From Diphasiastrum complanatum (Eukaryota > Streptophyta > Lycopodiopsida > Lycopodiales > Lycopodiaceae): a stretch of 64,000 bases of DNA. Where the stretch lies: NCBI GenBank assembly GCA_029204225.1, contig CM055104.1:48678451-48742450 (forward strand), read 5' to 3'. This document shows positions 1-10,825 of the stretch, piece after piece (within the stretch, counting starts at the first letter, position 1; each line of letters starts with the position of its first letter). The position numbers and the translations under genes are program-made. The notes beneath the pieces were generated by a model, which did no database searches, had not been told where the DNA came from, and saw only the letters and a list, made by a program, of their open reading frames with translations.

Positions 1-577
1 TATTTGCATCCAACGCCAAGCCTAAAAAAAAAAATTGGTATAAATACCTTAGCCGCCAAGTTCATTCTTACTTCACACAATTTTCGAATGAGTTCATGTC
101 TGCTTAGCAAATTTCAGATGATCTTCTTGTTTTCTGATCTGATTCAGCCACTATTGCTTGCATCCTGACCGCTATCACGTCCTCTTTCGTTTGATTCATT
201 CTATGTCGTTCTCCATACACATTCCTCTCCGCTTTCAAAACCCCTAACACATCTTTTCAATTCACAAACATTAAAATAAAAACAAACAAACGGAACAAAA
301 CTTTAACTTTGTGCTTGTTTTATAAACTCTTTGTCTTTTCATTTCCAAAGTTTTGCCTCTACGACTTGTCATTCCACTTTACAGTTTGTCTTTTTGCATC
401 CGCCAGTTCTTTCAATCGCCATCCCGATTGCATCCGCCATCCAGTTTGCATCCGCTATCCACTTTCATTTTTGCATCCGACAGATTGCATCTGCCATTCC
501 ATCTGCCACTATAGCTGCCAGATCCCATCCGCCAACACTCTAGAGAACTTCCAAAAAAAATTAAAAAATTTCAAAAA
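1..577 (+). promoter_or_regulatory. Leader-like region with TATA motif and GCATCCGCCA-type short repeats
   Basis: This stretch has no credible gene. A TATA motif (TATAAATA) lies at 39-46 and is followed by AAGTTCATTCT. A similar arrangement (TATATATA at 28302-28309, then GAGTTCATTCT) precedes the related coding relic near 28.4 kb, so this may be the promoter and leader of that repeat family. From about 395 to 535 the motif GCATCCGCCA recurs in degenerate form (GCATCCGCCA, GCATCCGCTA, GCATCCGACA, GCATCTGCCA), a decayed short-unit tandem repeat. Short reading frames here look like chance frames. The promoter role is inferred. Confidence 0.35.
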
Positions 578-2849
578 ATGGCCTATTCGGATTCAGACCA
601 CAGTGAAGATATTTTTGATATGCCTAAGACACTCAAACTCGTTCTGTATGAAGATGACATCATGAATCAGTGGTATACACAGGCTGAACAGATGTTTAAG
701 ACACTTGAATTTCAAATTCACCATGGACGGGCCACCAAAGCCTATATCTGATGTACTAGGCATACGAAAAATTTTGATCAGAAGCAACTTACATTTTGCA
801 TTGATCTTCAAAATTTTCAGTCGATTATCTACTTGGCTGGCAGCAATCTCACCACCTTTGGCTTCCCTAGTGGCCACAAGGAGAAACCAGTCAAGTTGAC
901 CAACCTGTTGCAGCCACCTTATGCCAGGTTCCTTGATACCACTCTGGACACATGGAAGAACAAGGATGGCATTCTCTTCGAGGCCATCAAGTGCAAGGAG
1001 CTGGTAGCTGCGTGTGCTTATCTCACCTGGTACACCTATATCAGAAAGGCACATCTGCTGAGGATCCCCCTCTAGATATTTGCCATGTTGGGAGAATCCT
1101 ACAAAGGCCGCCAAAATATGTACAATTGGGCCATATTCATCTCTCGACAACTTATTGTTGCATTGTAGAAGAGAGCTCCAGTCACCTCCTTGGGGTATGT
1201 CTTTTTTGACTTAGCTCGTAGTCAATCCACTATTGACTTGAAGCTTGTCTTAGCTCCAAGGGATGTTGCTGCTAGCCGAGGCTATATTTCATCACAAGCT
1301 TCCGCCTCCCTTTCTCAACAGGTTGCCATGTTTCATGAACGTCGCATCAAGAGAAGACATGATAGGTCATCACCACCTACTGAGACCACACCACCACCTA
1401 AGAAGTCCAGGAATAAGATGACCGCCCGCAAGCCGCCCCCTGAATCAGAGATGGAATCAGATACCCCACAACAAAGGACTACCAAGTTGACTCCCAGGAA
1501 GCAGACCAAGCAGATGCAGGGTATGAAGATGTCCCGTCAAGTAGCGACGACCACGAGGATGAAGAGGAGGGTAGCCTCCAAACCAGACGTACTCGACAAC
1601 GCCAAACCTCACCGGCTACCTCCTCACCTCAGTATCAGATCCAAATTACCCAAAAGACACTGATGCAATCACCAGATATGAGCACCCGATCTCAATCATC
1701 ATCGGGATCCATTCCAGTTGTTACCTCACCCCCTCATGCCTAGTAGACACAAGCAATACTTTCAGGGGAGGGAAAAAGGGAGCTGTCTGCAACCACACAA
1801 GCAGAACACACAATTGTAGCTAACCCCACTCATGACGACCAAGCTAAAGAGACTGTTGCAGCCAATCTTGACCAAGAAACAAGAAAAGATCAAGATCAAG
1901 GTCAGGCATCACAAATTTTAGTGGAAGTCCAGGAAAGTCCAAGGGCCGAAGAGAAAGCAGAACACTCCTCTGCTCTGAAGCAAGATAGCTTCATCGATGT
2001 AGATGCACTTGAATACTTCGATGAAGGCGATCTTGTGGAAGAGGAGGTGGAGATCGTTCCAGAGGTAGCTACACTAGTATCACCACTACCACCATTGTTG
2101 ATACCGCCTCCATCACCGTTTCACTTACCACTACCATCATTCATTGCTACTGATGTAAAGACACAACTAATTGTTCCACTTCCAACTCACCCCACGACCC
2201 CTCAGTTTTATTTTCCTACCTACCACCACCTTCCTTGCGAATTTCCAACTCTTCCAGTCTATGACAGTTTGCGTGAGAAAGCTAGGGAAATCTTGAAATG
2301 GCATACCGAGACCTCATACCATCTGCATTGGTTGGTGCACCAGCTTGCACAACAGACAGATGAGCTCAAGACGACAAAGCAGGATCTGCAAAAGACGCGG
2401 AGTTGTTGACAGTTTTGGAAGAATTGCAAAGTGAAAGGGCCAAGAGACTAGAGGAACAAAATCAATTTTCAAATCATCTCTAGTCCCTTCAAGAGGTGCA
2501 AGAACAGTTTGAGCGCCAGTTAGATCTCCTGACTCAAGAAAATAAGAAACTAATCGATGCGATGATGACGGTTAAGCAACCAATAAGGCCAGAGGATATC
2601 AATGTACCAGTTTCGTCTTCGGGAGTAGCAGTAAAAATGGAGAAGTATGTCTCCTTGATTCAAAAGCACGAAGCCCTAAAGAAGAACCAGCAAATCTTAG
2701 AAGAAGAAAACAATAAGAAGCTATCAGCACTCCAAGAAAGTGTCGGCAAAGTCCAAGAGGAACTTCTTTTCGACACCATACCCACCACATCTTCTCTAAA
2801 ATCCAATGATCATTTTAAAACGATTTATTTTGCCAACAGCTCAGTATAA
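578..2849 (+). pseudogene. Decayed gag-like / unknown repeat-family protein, copy 1
   Basis: I do not recognise the family. An ATG at 578 opens an acidic N-terminus (YSDSDHSEDIFD) that stops after about 57 codons. Coding-like sequence continues in shifted frames through about 1660 (for example TFGFPSGHKEKPVKLTNLL and KRHLVAACAY-like helical stretches), then a basic Lys/Pro-rich tract, an acidic tract from 1921, a Pro-rich tract (about 2080-2240) and a Gln/Glu/Lys-rich coiled-coil-like end (about 2300-2790). The same order (acidic start, globular part, Pro-rich part, coiled coil) recurs at 28.4-30.2 kb, so this is a repeat family rather than a single-copy gene. It could be the gag of an unclassified retroelement; no pol domain follows it. 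The frames carry several stops and shifts, so it is not functional. Confidence 0.45.
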
Positions 2850-2880
2850 CCTCATAACTAATGTGAAAAGTTTTTACACT

Positions 2881-2953
2881 TGGTGTGTGTGGTCAGTTGA
2901 ACCCAGGACCTCCCCCATTCTGGTGGGGTGCTCTACCACTGAGCTACCCGTCC
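2881..2953 (-). pseudogene. tRNA-like sequence / tRNA-derived SINE head
   Basis: Read on the minus strand, this 73-nt segment starts GGACGGG. It has an intact A box and D arm (TAGCTCAGTGGTAGAGC), a perfect 5-bp anticodon-type stem (CCCCA with TGGGG) around a 6-nt loop, and a B-box-like GGTTCAACT. It ends in ACACACCA. The acceptor stem does not pair and the anticodon loop is one base short, so it is not a working tRNA. A tRNA pseudogene or the RNA polymerase III promoter head of a SINE fits better. Confidence 0.5.
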
Positions 2954-3189
2954 ATTTGTGTTCCAAGACTGTTGTGCAAGGACTATAGCCTTGACACTTT
3001 CTAGATCAGGTCGTAGATGTGCTAATTGAAAGGCGGGTACATCACCATTGCATTACCATTATACTGCAAATCATAGAAGTTAGAAGCAGGCAGACCCTAT
3101 CGGCTGATAGCTGGCTGGAATCTGTCATTCAGAGAATAAGCACTAGTAGTCATATGAATCTTAGCAAACATCTATCGTAGATCATCAGC

Positions 3190-4405
3190 CAAACAAGAAG
3201 GTCATCAATTCAAAATGGATCTTCAAAAGAAAGTTCAACCCAAATGGGTCTATTGCCAAATGGAAGGCAAGATTCGTAGCTAAAGGCTACAAACAAGTTC
3301 AAGGTATTGACTACAACAAGACTTTCAAACTCGTAGTCAAATTACAGTCTTCTCATAACTCTATTTGCATATGCTGCTATTAACAATCTTGAAATCCATT
3401 TGATGGATTTCAAGACAACATTTTTTCATGGAGATATCCAAGAAGAAATCTATATCTCATAGCTTGAAGGATATGAGGTAACCAAGAGCATAAAGTATGT
3501 CGATTGCATAAAGCTCTGTATGGGCTAAAACAACCATGTGCCTAGTTTGATAGAATAAACTCATACCTTATGCATATTGGTTTCAAACCAAGCACTACTA
3601 ACAGCAATGTCTATGTACAACATTTTCATACTAGACCAGTAATCATTGCACTTTATGTTGATGATGCATTATTATTCAACAATGACAAATTCTTATAGTC
3701 AAAGATTAAGTCAATTCTTTCAAAAGAATTTGACATGACTGATCTAGATGAAGTACATCATTTACTCGGATTTGTATCAGTAGAGATAGAGTAAATAATA
3801 AGCTTTATCTCAAGCAGCACAAATATATGCATAACATGTTGTAGAAATACAGCATGGGTGACTGCAAGTCCATCAATTCACCAATGGATCTTGCTTACAA
3901 GCTCTCAAAAGACATGTGTCCCAAAGATCTAAATTTTACACAGTCCACTTATCAATCCTTGATTGGGTCCACTGATATACGCAATGGTCTGTGCCCAAAC
4001 ATATCTAGCTTTTACAATTAGTACACTTAGTCACTTTATGACAAATCCAATATTACAACATTGGAAGGCTCTGAAAAGGGTCATAAAGTACATTCAAAGT
4101 ACTAAAGCCTATGCACTATGCTATGATGGAACCATTCTTGCATGATCAACTCTTTACGAGTACGTCGATTCAGATGGAGATGGAGATCCATATACCAAAA
4201 AATCAACTCCTGATTATTGCTTTTATTTAGCAAGCAATCCAATCCCTTGGAACAACAGAAAGCAGAAATCGATTTCTCTGTCTTTAACAGAAGTTGAGTA
4301 TATTGGTGCAACTCAGGCTACAAAAGAAACTATTTGGATCAAATTATTGTTGCAGAATCTCTCAAACCAGCAACTCAAAGCTACGACTAAAAGGAAAGCT
4401 CCTTA
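3190..4405 (+). mobile_element. Ty1/copia reverse transcriptase and RNase H relic
   Basis: Conceptual translation in shifting frames gives the RT_2 signature of copia pol: SKWIFKRKFNPNGSIAKWKAR, then FVAKGYKQVQGIDYNKTF. A degraded palm region follows, with a Y-V-D-D-like stretch near 3655-3665. From 3963 the RNase H connection (PLIYAMVCAQTYLAFTIS) follows, and then the C-terminal RNase H (YVDSDGDGDPYTKKST and SISLSLTEVEYIGATQATKE), ending about 4405. Stops and frameshifts occur throughout. No LTR or gag was found next to it, so it is an orphan pol fragment, abutting the chromovirus LTR on its right. Confidence 0.8.
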
Positions 4406-4410
4406 GATCC

Positions 4411-4908
4411 TGCTTACAAATCCTAGACACAAAGGATAACACACTATGGAAAAACCACCCAACCAAGTAGAAGCATCCAATCAATCTCTAGAAGCCTCAC
4501 CCCCAAGCCAAGGAACAAGAAGCATGAATGTAGAGTGAGAGTTTGGCAATGAATCAAGAACCATAATGAGGAGTAGGGCGAGTTTGGACCTCTTATATAG
4601 AGCCAAAAGCATCCTGGGCACATAGCCATGCGTAGCCCTATGTTCCCTATACATAGATTCACCTAGAATAGAGTCCTATGCATGGACCAACTATTCATAG
4701 AATTGCTATTGATAACTCTACACATGCATACACTATCTCATACCTTGTCTAAACTCCATTTAGTGTGTTCTGGGCCTCACAAGGATATTAGTTACTTTCG
4801 GGTCACGTCTCGTATGACGTGGCATAACTAACAGCTTATTTTACTGGAGTACCGTATATCCAAGACTAGGAGTATAATGTATCCTATGTACTGGTCATGG
4901 ACATAACA
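4411..4908 (-). repeat. 3' LTR of the minus-strand gypsy chromovirus
   Basis: On the minus strand the repeat begins TGTTATGTCC at 4908, directly after a purine-rich tract (AAGGAGGGAAGAA) that serves as polypurine tract. It ends in GTAAGCA at 4411, about 498 bp, with TG...CA ends. A diverged relative sits in the opposite orientation at 13100-13548, sharing the start TGTTATGTCCATG and the internal block CGGTACTCCAGT. The 5' LTR of this element was not found; its expected site right of 8.95 kb has no matching sequence that I can see. Confidence 0.7.
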
Positions 4909-4930
4909 TTCTTCCCTCCTTAAACTGTTT

Positions 4931-5484
4931 CTATCCTTGGAAACTAAAATTCGGAAAATTCTTCTTTATGCTATCAACTCTCTCCCACGAATCATCATCC
5001 TCAGTACGACCCTTCCACCGAATTAAGCACTCAGAGATAGAACGATTTCTCAATTGTTTATCTCTGGTTCTGAGCACTTTCTCAGGTTCCAAAGGTTCAA
5101 ATGGGATAAATCCTCATCCGATCTAACTGTATCACCATCATATAAACTTAGTTTCAAACGACTTACATGAAACAATGGGTGTGCAGTCGATTTTCCTTGA
5201 AGATCAAGTTCATACGCCAAAGAACCAATTCTACGTACAATCCTGAAAGGTCCACAATAACGGGTAGACAACTTATAATGCAACCCTATACGTAACGTCT
5301 TAAAATCTTTTGGAATATACCCAATTATCAACTTTAAAATCTCTTGGAGATCTCTTAAGATCGGTATAGTGTTTAGCTCTAATTTGAGCACTCCGGATAC
5401 TATCTTTAGCCACTTGCAACATTTCTTGCATATCATGCAAAAAATCAGCAACCTTCTGGATCTTAACAGACTTCGTCTCAACAT
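4931..5484 (-). pseudogene. Gypsy integrase C-terminal part with chromodomain
   Basis: Minus-strand translation gives the integrase C-terminal module (YCGPFRIVRRIGSLAYEL, then HPLFHVSRLK). A chromodomain follows, ECLIRWKGRTEDDDSWER, stopping at 4931 just before the polypurine tract. The I-R-W-K-G and D-S-W-E pattern is typical of chromodomains fused to integrase in plant Ty3/gypsy chromoviruses, where they bias insertion toward marked chromatin. A frameshift near 5480 separates it from the catalytic integrase frame, so the polyprotein is broken. Confidence 0.8.
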
Positions 5485-6190
5485 TTACTGGAGATCTAGG
5501 CTGAAAACCGTACATAAGCATAAAAGGACTGTAACTTGTAGCATAATGTTTTCTACTATTATATGCAAAGTCAACCAGTGGGAGATAATCTTCCCAATGA
5601 GATTGTCTGTGAGAAACATACGTCCTCAATATATCTTCCATAGTTTGATTAGTCCTTTCTGTTTGGCCATCTGATTCAGGATAATCAGAAAAACTCAAAC
5701 TCAAAGAAGTTTCCAGTTTATGGAATACTGCTGACCAAAAGTGACCTGTGAACTTAGGATCTCTATCACTAACAATGTCACTTGGCAGACCATACAACCG
5801 AAATAATCTTTCAACAAAGATCTGGGCTAAATCAGAAGCTTTTATAGTTGACTTTACTAGTATGAATGCAACTAACTTAGTTAACCAATCCACTACAACC
5901 CAAATAGAATCATTTTGTCATTGGATCTTTGGAAGTCCAACTACAAAATCCATAGACATGCTTTCTCATTTCTTATCTGGGATATCTAACAGATGCAACA
6001 AACCACCAACCTTATGGCGTTCAGCCTTTGCTAGTTGACAGGGCTTGCATTTACCAAGTCCAGAGTCCTATGTATACCGAGATGTCTTGCACAGGGTATG
6101 TCATGACATTCAAACAAAATCTTCCGTTTGAGCTCATCATCACCAGGTATGCAAACTTTTCCATTCCAAAATAGTAATCCATCTCGAATG
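5300..6190 (-). pseudogene. Gypsy integrase core with zinc-binding H2C2 domain
   Basis: The N-terminal zinc-binding part is visible as CARHLGIHRT in the 6031-6564 frame. The catalytic core follows in 5300-5893: VVDWLTKLVAFILVKST, the middle acidic motif DIVSDRDPKFTGHFW, and ESDGQTERTNQTMED with the catalytic Glu. The first catalytic Asp region is MDFVVGLPKIQ...VVDWLTK. This is the ordinary rve core that inserts cDNA. A frameshift or stop lies between the zinc domain and the core (about 5900-6030) and another in the tail, so it cannot be made as one protein. Confidence 0.85.
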
Positions 6191-6735
6191 GTGAACTGTT
6201 CCACAATCTTCTTGTCTTTCTTAGTTAGTTGAGTCCCCTGTGTTTCTGACTCAACATTGTCCACATTTCTTCTAGTCTGAACAATGTTCCAAATGTGACC
6301 AAAATGGGAATCTGATTCATATTTTTCTCTCAGCGAAAGATATAGATCCATAGAAATCTGGGTGAATAACAACTCGTTCAGTTCACCGATCCGACTAAGA
6401 GCATCTGCAAGTTGATTAGAGTTGTCTCTTATGTAACGAATTTCATGATCGAATTTTTGCATCAATTCAGCCCATCGAGCTTTTCTCCCCCGAAGATCAT
6501 GTTGATTACAAAAATACTTAAGAGGCTGGTGATCCGTATACACTACAAACTTACTACCATACAAGTATTGTCTCCAGGTTTAAAGTGCATGGATTACAAC
6601 AAACAATTCATTTTCCTTCGTAGTATAATGCAACTGAGGACTAGTGAATTTTTTGCTTTCAAACGCTAGTGGCCTATCCATTCGTAATAGAACTGTTCCA
6701 ACTGCAACATCACTTGCGTCCGTTCTCACGACTTA
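6190..6735 (-). pseudogene. Gypsy RNase H domain
   Basis: Minus-strand translation gives RTDASDVAVGTVLLRMDRPL, then KFTSPQLHYTTKENELFVV, TDHQPLKYF and ADALSR. This is the usual order of the Ty3/gypsy RNase H, which removes the RNA strand during reverse transcription. A stop interrupts it near 6583 (before the TWRQYLYGSKF segment). The linker to the integrase zinc domain follows in the same frame as the second half. It lies directly downstream of the RT, as in all Ty3/gypsy pol genes. Confidence 0.8.
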
Positions 6736-7921
6736 AGATAAATCTGAATTTGCAATTTGTAACACGGGAGCTGAAACAATCATTGTTTTAAGTTTCTCAA
6801 AACACTGATTCAATTCCTCGTTCCAAACAACAGGCGGACTAGGTTGATTCCTCTTTTTCTTTTTATTAACGAAACCTTTTGTTAGATTATTAAGCGGTGC
6901 TACTAACTTAGCATAATCCTCAATAAATCTTTTGAAGAAAAGTGTAAAACCTAAAAAAGACTTTACCTGCCTCACAGTTTTCGAAATTGGCCACTCAATC
7001 ACAATCTTGATTTTATCCTCTTCAATCTTGATCCCATTCATTGTGATCTTATGACCGAGATAAAGCAACTCTTGCTTAAAGAATTCACACTTGGACTCTT
7101 TAGCGTAGAGTAACTCCTGACAGAGTTTCATCAAGACGATTTTTAAGTGTTCTACGTGTTCCACCAAGGATTTCCAGTAAACGAGAATGTCGTCTAAGAA
7201 TACTACCACAAACTTCCCCAAATATGGACGAAATAAATCGTTCATCATTTGCTGGAGCATTCGTTAATCCAAATGGCAATACTAGAAATTCATAATGACT
7301 AAATCTAGAACGAAATCCTGTCTTTTAATCATCTTCTGACTTATTTCTTATTTGATGGTACCCTATCTTGAGATCTATCTTGGTGAAATATTACGCTCCA
7401 CCCAAGCGATCTACAAGGTCATCCATTCTGGGTAATGGATATTTATTCTTTATAGTCACTTTATTAAGCCCCTTGTAATCCACACACATCCGGAAACCTC
7501 CATCTTTCTTCGCTTTAAGAAGAACAGGGGCGCCCCATGGTGATTTACTAGGTTGTATATGTCTCATCCTCAGATAGTTTTCTATTTGATTTGAAATCTC
7601 TGTCTCCTCTTTCTAAGAGAACCTATAAGGTTGTCTAGTAACAGGTTGACTTTCTGGAAAATCCTGTGGTCTACTGACCTAGATAGATGGTGATAAACCA
7701 TGAGGTAATTCAGATGGAAAAACATCCCTAAATTCACTTATGATCTGTTCTTTCACTACTTGTTCATGATCTAAATTTACTGAGTTAAGAATTGCTGAGA
7801 ATTCAGAACCATTTAGATTCATTTCAAGAACATCCACAACTGGAATAGCATAAATTGAAAAAACTTCATACACAGAATAATCCAATGCTTCCATTTTATT
7901 AACTGTAGAAATCTGATCCAA
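6733..7921 (-). pseudogene. Gypsy reverse transcriptase
   Basis: The frame begins with a linker (EFRDVFPSELPHGLSP). It continues with [54 protein letters not shown] and [11 protein letters not shown]. The catalytic box is FLDDILVY (the F/Y-x-D-D motif of Ty3/gypsy RT), followed by the thumb and connection. Stops occur around the first catalytic Asp region (GGA-stop-YFTKID and EDD-stop) and a frameshift near 7260. Domain order and motifs assign it firmly to Ty3/gypsy; the copy is dead. Confidence 0.88.
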
Positions 7922-8149
7922 CGGACGTACAAAATTACTACCAAATAATATAACTACCTTATCACCCTCCTTGAAAGTGAGAACATGCTTCTCAAAATCA
8001 ATTAACAGAGAAGACGATTTACTGAATAACCATTCGTAACCTAAGATTAAATCAGTACGAGCTAGGTTTAAAACATGAAAATTATCTAATTATGTGTGTC
8101 CTTGCACCAAAACTGGGAGCTTCGGGACTTTTACGTTCCAAGTCTCCAA

Positions 8150-8921
8150 CTATGCTCTTGAAGCTAGATAAACTTTATATCTATGATTGATGGCTTCAGT
8201 TTCCAAGCTGAGTTTCTGCACAAAACAAGAATTAATAAAATTACGAGTTGAACCACTGTCCAATAAAATACTTACTTCTTGATCTAAAACTGTGCCAATT
8301 AAACGTAAAAACGCATCCTCAAAGTTTTGAAACACATTTCGCCTGCATTCGTTCTGATAGTCGGCTGGCAAACCTAAGACAAACTTGGATAATGCCAACT
8401 TCGCATCGAATGATGGAACCCTATTCCATAGGTCCATGAATTCCTGGATATAAGAGTCTAAACTATTTGTACTCATCTTGCAGTTCACGAATTTCATGTA
8501 GTAGTCCACGTCATCAGCAACTATGAAAGCTTTCTTAAAAACTTCCGCAAACGCATCCCAAGTAGTTGGCTTCAGTAGTAAATCTCGCCACCAAGATGAC
8601 GCTTTGTCGTGTAAGAACAGCACGACACTTTCAATTTTTATCTCATCAGGAACACCGTGCAGATTGAAGTAACTACTCCACTTGGCCAGTCAGTCCTCGA
8701 AGACCTCAGGTTTCTTTCTTCTCGCCCGCATAAACCTCCGGTTGAAAATCGAGATTTGGTGAAGACATCAACTTGACTTGATTCAAAAGAACCTCCATTT
8801 GCTGATCTCTCGTCTGATTACGATTATTCATATCATTGAGTGTTGTACTCAATTGTTGACAAATCACCATATAAGATGGCGCACCTGGATTTGCAGCTTG
8901 ATTTGAAGTTTTTTCGACCAT
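8150..8921 (-). pseudogene. Gypsy gag fused to protease remnant
   Basis: The ATG at 8921 starts a gag N-terminus (MVEKTSNQAANPGAPSY). A second frame (8150-8623) carries the retrotransposon gag core (DKASSWWRDLL, FVLGLPADYQNECRR). Within about 15 residues it passes into the retropepsin active site LLDSGSTRNFI. The zinc knuckle normally between gag core and protease is missing, which indicates an internal deletion. The protease tail breaks near 8150. Upstream of 8921 I find no primer-binding site or 5' LTR, so the 5' end of the element has been lost. Confidence 0.72.
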
Positions 8922-8929
8922 CTCGATAT

Positions 8930-10732
8930 ATCTATCTTGGAAATTACTATATTTAGTTAATATTTGATTAACTCATAGTGAAGTATGTTGACCAAAAACT
9001 GACTGAAATTGATTCCAGTATGGTCAAATCACTATTATTAGTCAATTTCATAGACATTACAAGAAACTGAAAAAAAAAATCAAAAATTTTGAGTTTTCGC
9101 ACTCTTAATTCTTTTTTAAATTTTTTTACGTTTTCTAAAAATTCATAAAAAATCACAGTTAGTTATTAAGCAATCGAAATCGAAAATTCGATTCACTGTT
9201 CGATTCTTAATTTTACTTCATTAATGTCCATCAGGCATGCATGACATGCGACATTAAACTGATTTTTTACTTTACAAAATTTTACGTAAAAATTCAGTTC
9301 TACGGAAATTGTCAACTATAAAATCCAGTTTTGTATCTAACCGTCAGAGTACATGCATATGACTACTCAAAACAGATCTAACCAACTCATGCATGTCAGA
9401 ATCACTCAGAGAAACCACATGCAAACATTCCATGCAAGCACAGTACCTCAAAATAGGAAATTGTCATGCATGCATTCAGAACAATTGAAAATTTTACCAA
9501 TTTTGCTCACAAAATTTCACAACTTCATATGCTCATATCTTTGGCTACAGGACACCAAATTGGGTGCTGTAAAGCTCAGTACAGAGGGAGACTCAGTGAA
9601 CAAGACACTTGCCATGTCAGCCTGCCACCTAGGACTCACACATGCGAGTTCAAAACAGCCAGTTAAGCTGTAGGAGAGCGCACGTTTTTAAGATCAATTT
9701 GTCAAAAAACATGCAAACACTCAACAAAGTCTAAAAGTGATGATCCAAACAATCTTAAATGGTCTCTAAGAGTTCCATGAAGCCTTCATATAAATCCTAT
9801 GAAGCAGTATGGGCTGAGAACCGTGAATTCTTGGTTTCTAGAAGTCAAAATTGCTACAAACTTGATGGAATTGAAACATAAGCCTCTACCCATCAATTTA
9901 TAGGTCTTATAGCTTGCTGGAAAGGTAAAAAAGAATACAAATCATGCTGGAAAAATCCAAAATGATCCCCTTATGGATTTAGAAATCCATCCCCCAAAAT
10001 TCACCAAAATTGGTCAATTTTTGACACTTTTTTACTTCCTACAAACCCAATTGCTTGAATTCTTGGCTCTAACTTCTAGGAAAGCTTCAAAAGACTATGA
10101 TTCATCTTTTTCCAGATTCAATTGATATTCAACAACTTCCTACCATCCAATTTCATGGAAAAACAAGCAAAAATCATGAATTTTAGCCCTTTCTAGGTTT
10201 TTTTAACCATGCACAATTGGAAATTAATGGCAAGAACGTTTTTCAAATCCACATGAAATCCAAAATACAGAGTTACAACCAATTAATTGATCTAATCTTG
10301 CTGTATTTTGAATTCTACCCTCCATTTTGTGCCAAAAACATGGAAAACAAGCCAAATTTGGCCACAAAAGAGCCTGGATTCCAAATACATGGAAAGATCC
10401 AACATGCAAACTGAATTTCAACAACTTCAAAGTGAATTAACTTAGTGAAAATTTCAGATCCTTCACTAGTTTTGAACTACACATGCTAAAACTCCAAAAA
10501 AGACACTAAAATTGATTTCCTAGCACAATTTTCCATAAACCCTGGCTCATAGTAGATCCCAGATACGTTGAAGGTTGTTGTTGTCCTCACTTTAATTCTA
10601 CATTGTCAGTTCATTCCTTTTCACCAAATAATTGCACAACCCATGACACTATAGTTAGGATCTCTAAGTCTAACTACAAGAAACTAAAAAGATTCCAATT
10701 ATGAAATTGAATTTATCCAACCAATCCAACAG
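8930..10732. other. AT-rich stretch without recognisable genes; right part may be a decayed plus-strand LTR
   Basis: I find no domain-bearing frame here on either strand. The text is AT-rich with many short self-similar words (CATGCA, AAAATTC). It ends in ...CAATCCAACA directly before a tRNA-Met primer-binding site at 10733. This suggests that part of it, probably the last several hundred bases, is an LTR in plus orientation, but I cannot define its left end. The missing 5' LTR of the minus-strand chromovirus was looked for here and not found. Confidence 0.35.
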
Positions 10733-10744
10733 TGGTATCAGAGT
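10733..10744 (+). other. Retrotransposon primer-binding site (tRNA-Met type)
   Basis: TGGTATCAGAGT matches the 3' end complement of plant initiator tRNA-Met with one terminal difference. It follows a CA dinucleotide plus one spacer base, as behind a plus-strand 5' LTR. Only about 85 bases of leader follow before minus-strand copia pol sequence begins (10817-10830), so the element it belonged to is cut off. Confidence 0.6.
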
Positions 10745-10825
10745 AAGAGCTCGCTCTATTTCCCACAACACCACTTCCACTACTATTGCATCTACCAATA
10801 CCAATGCTGAGAGGAGCTTTCTTTT

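Noticed and set aside
593-1150. 185-codon open frame on the minus strand
   Set aside because: It is antisense to the coding-like plus strand (motifs shared with the copy at 28.4-29.1 kb) and has no recognisable domain.
8930-10732. 5' LTR of the minus-strand chromovirus
   Set aside because: No TGTTATGTCC start, no shared internal block with 4411-4908 and no tRNA-Met complement was found here.
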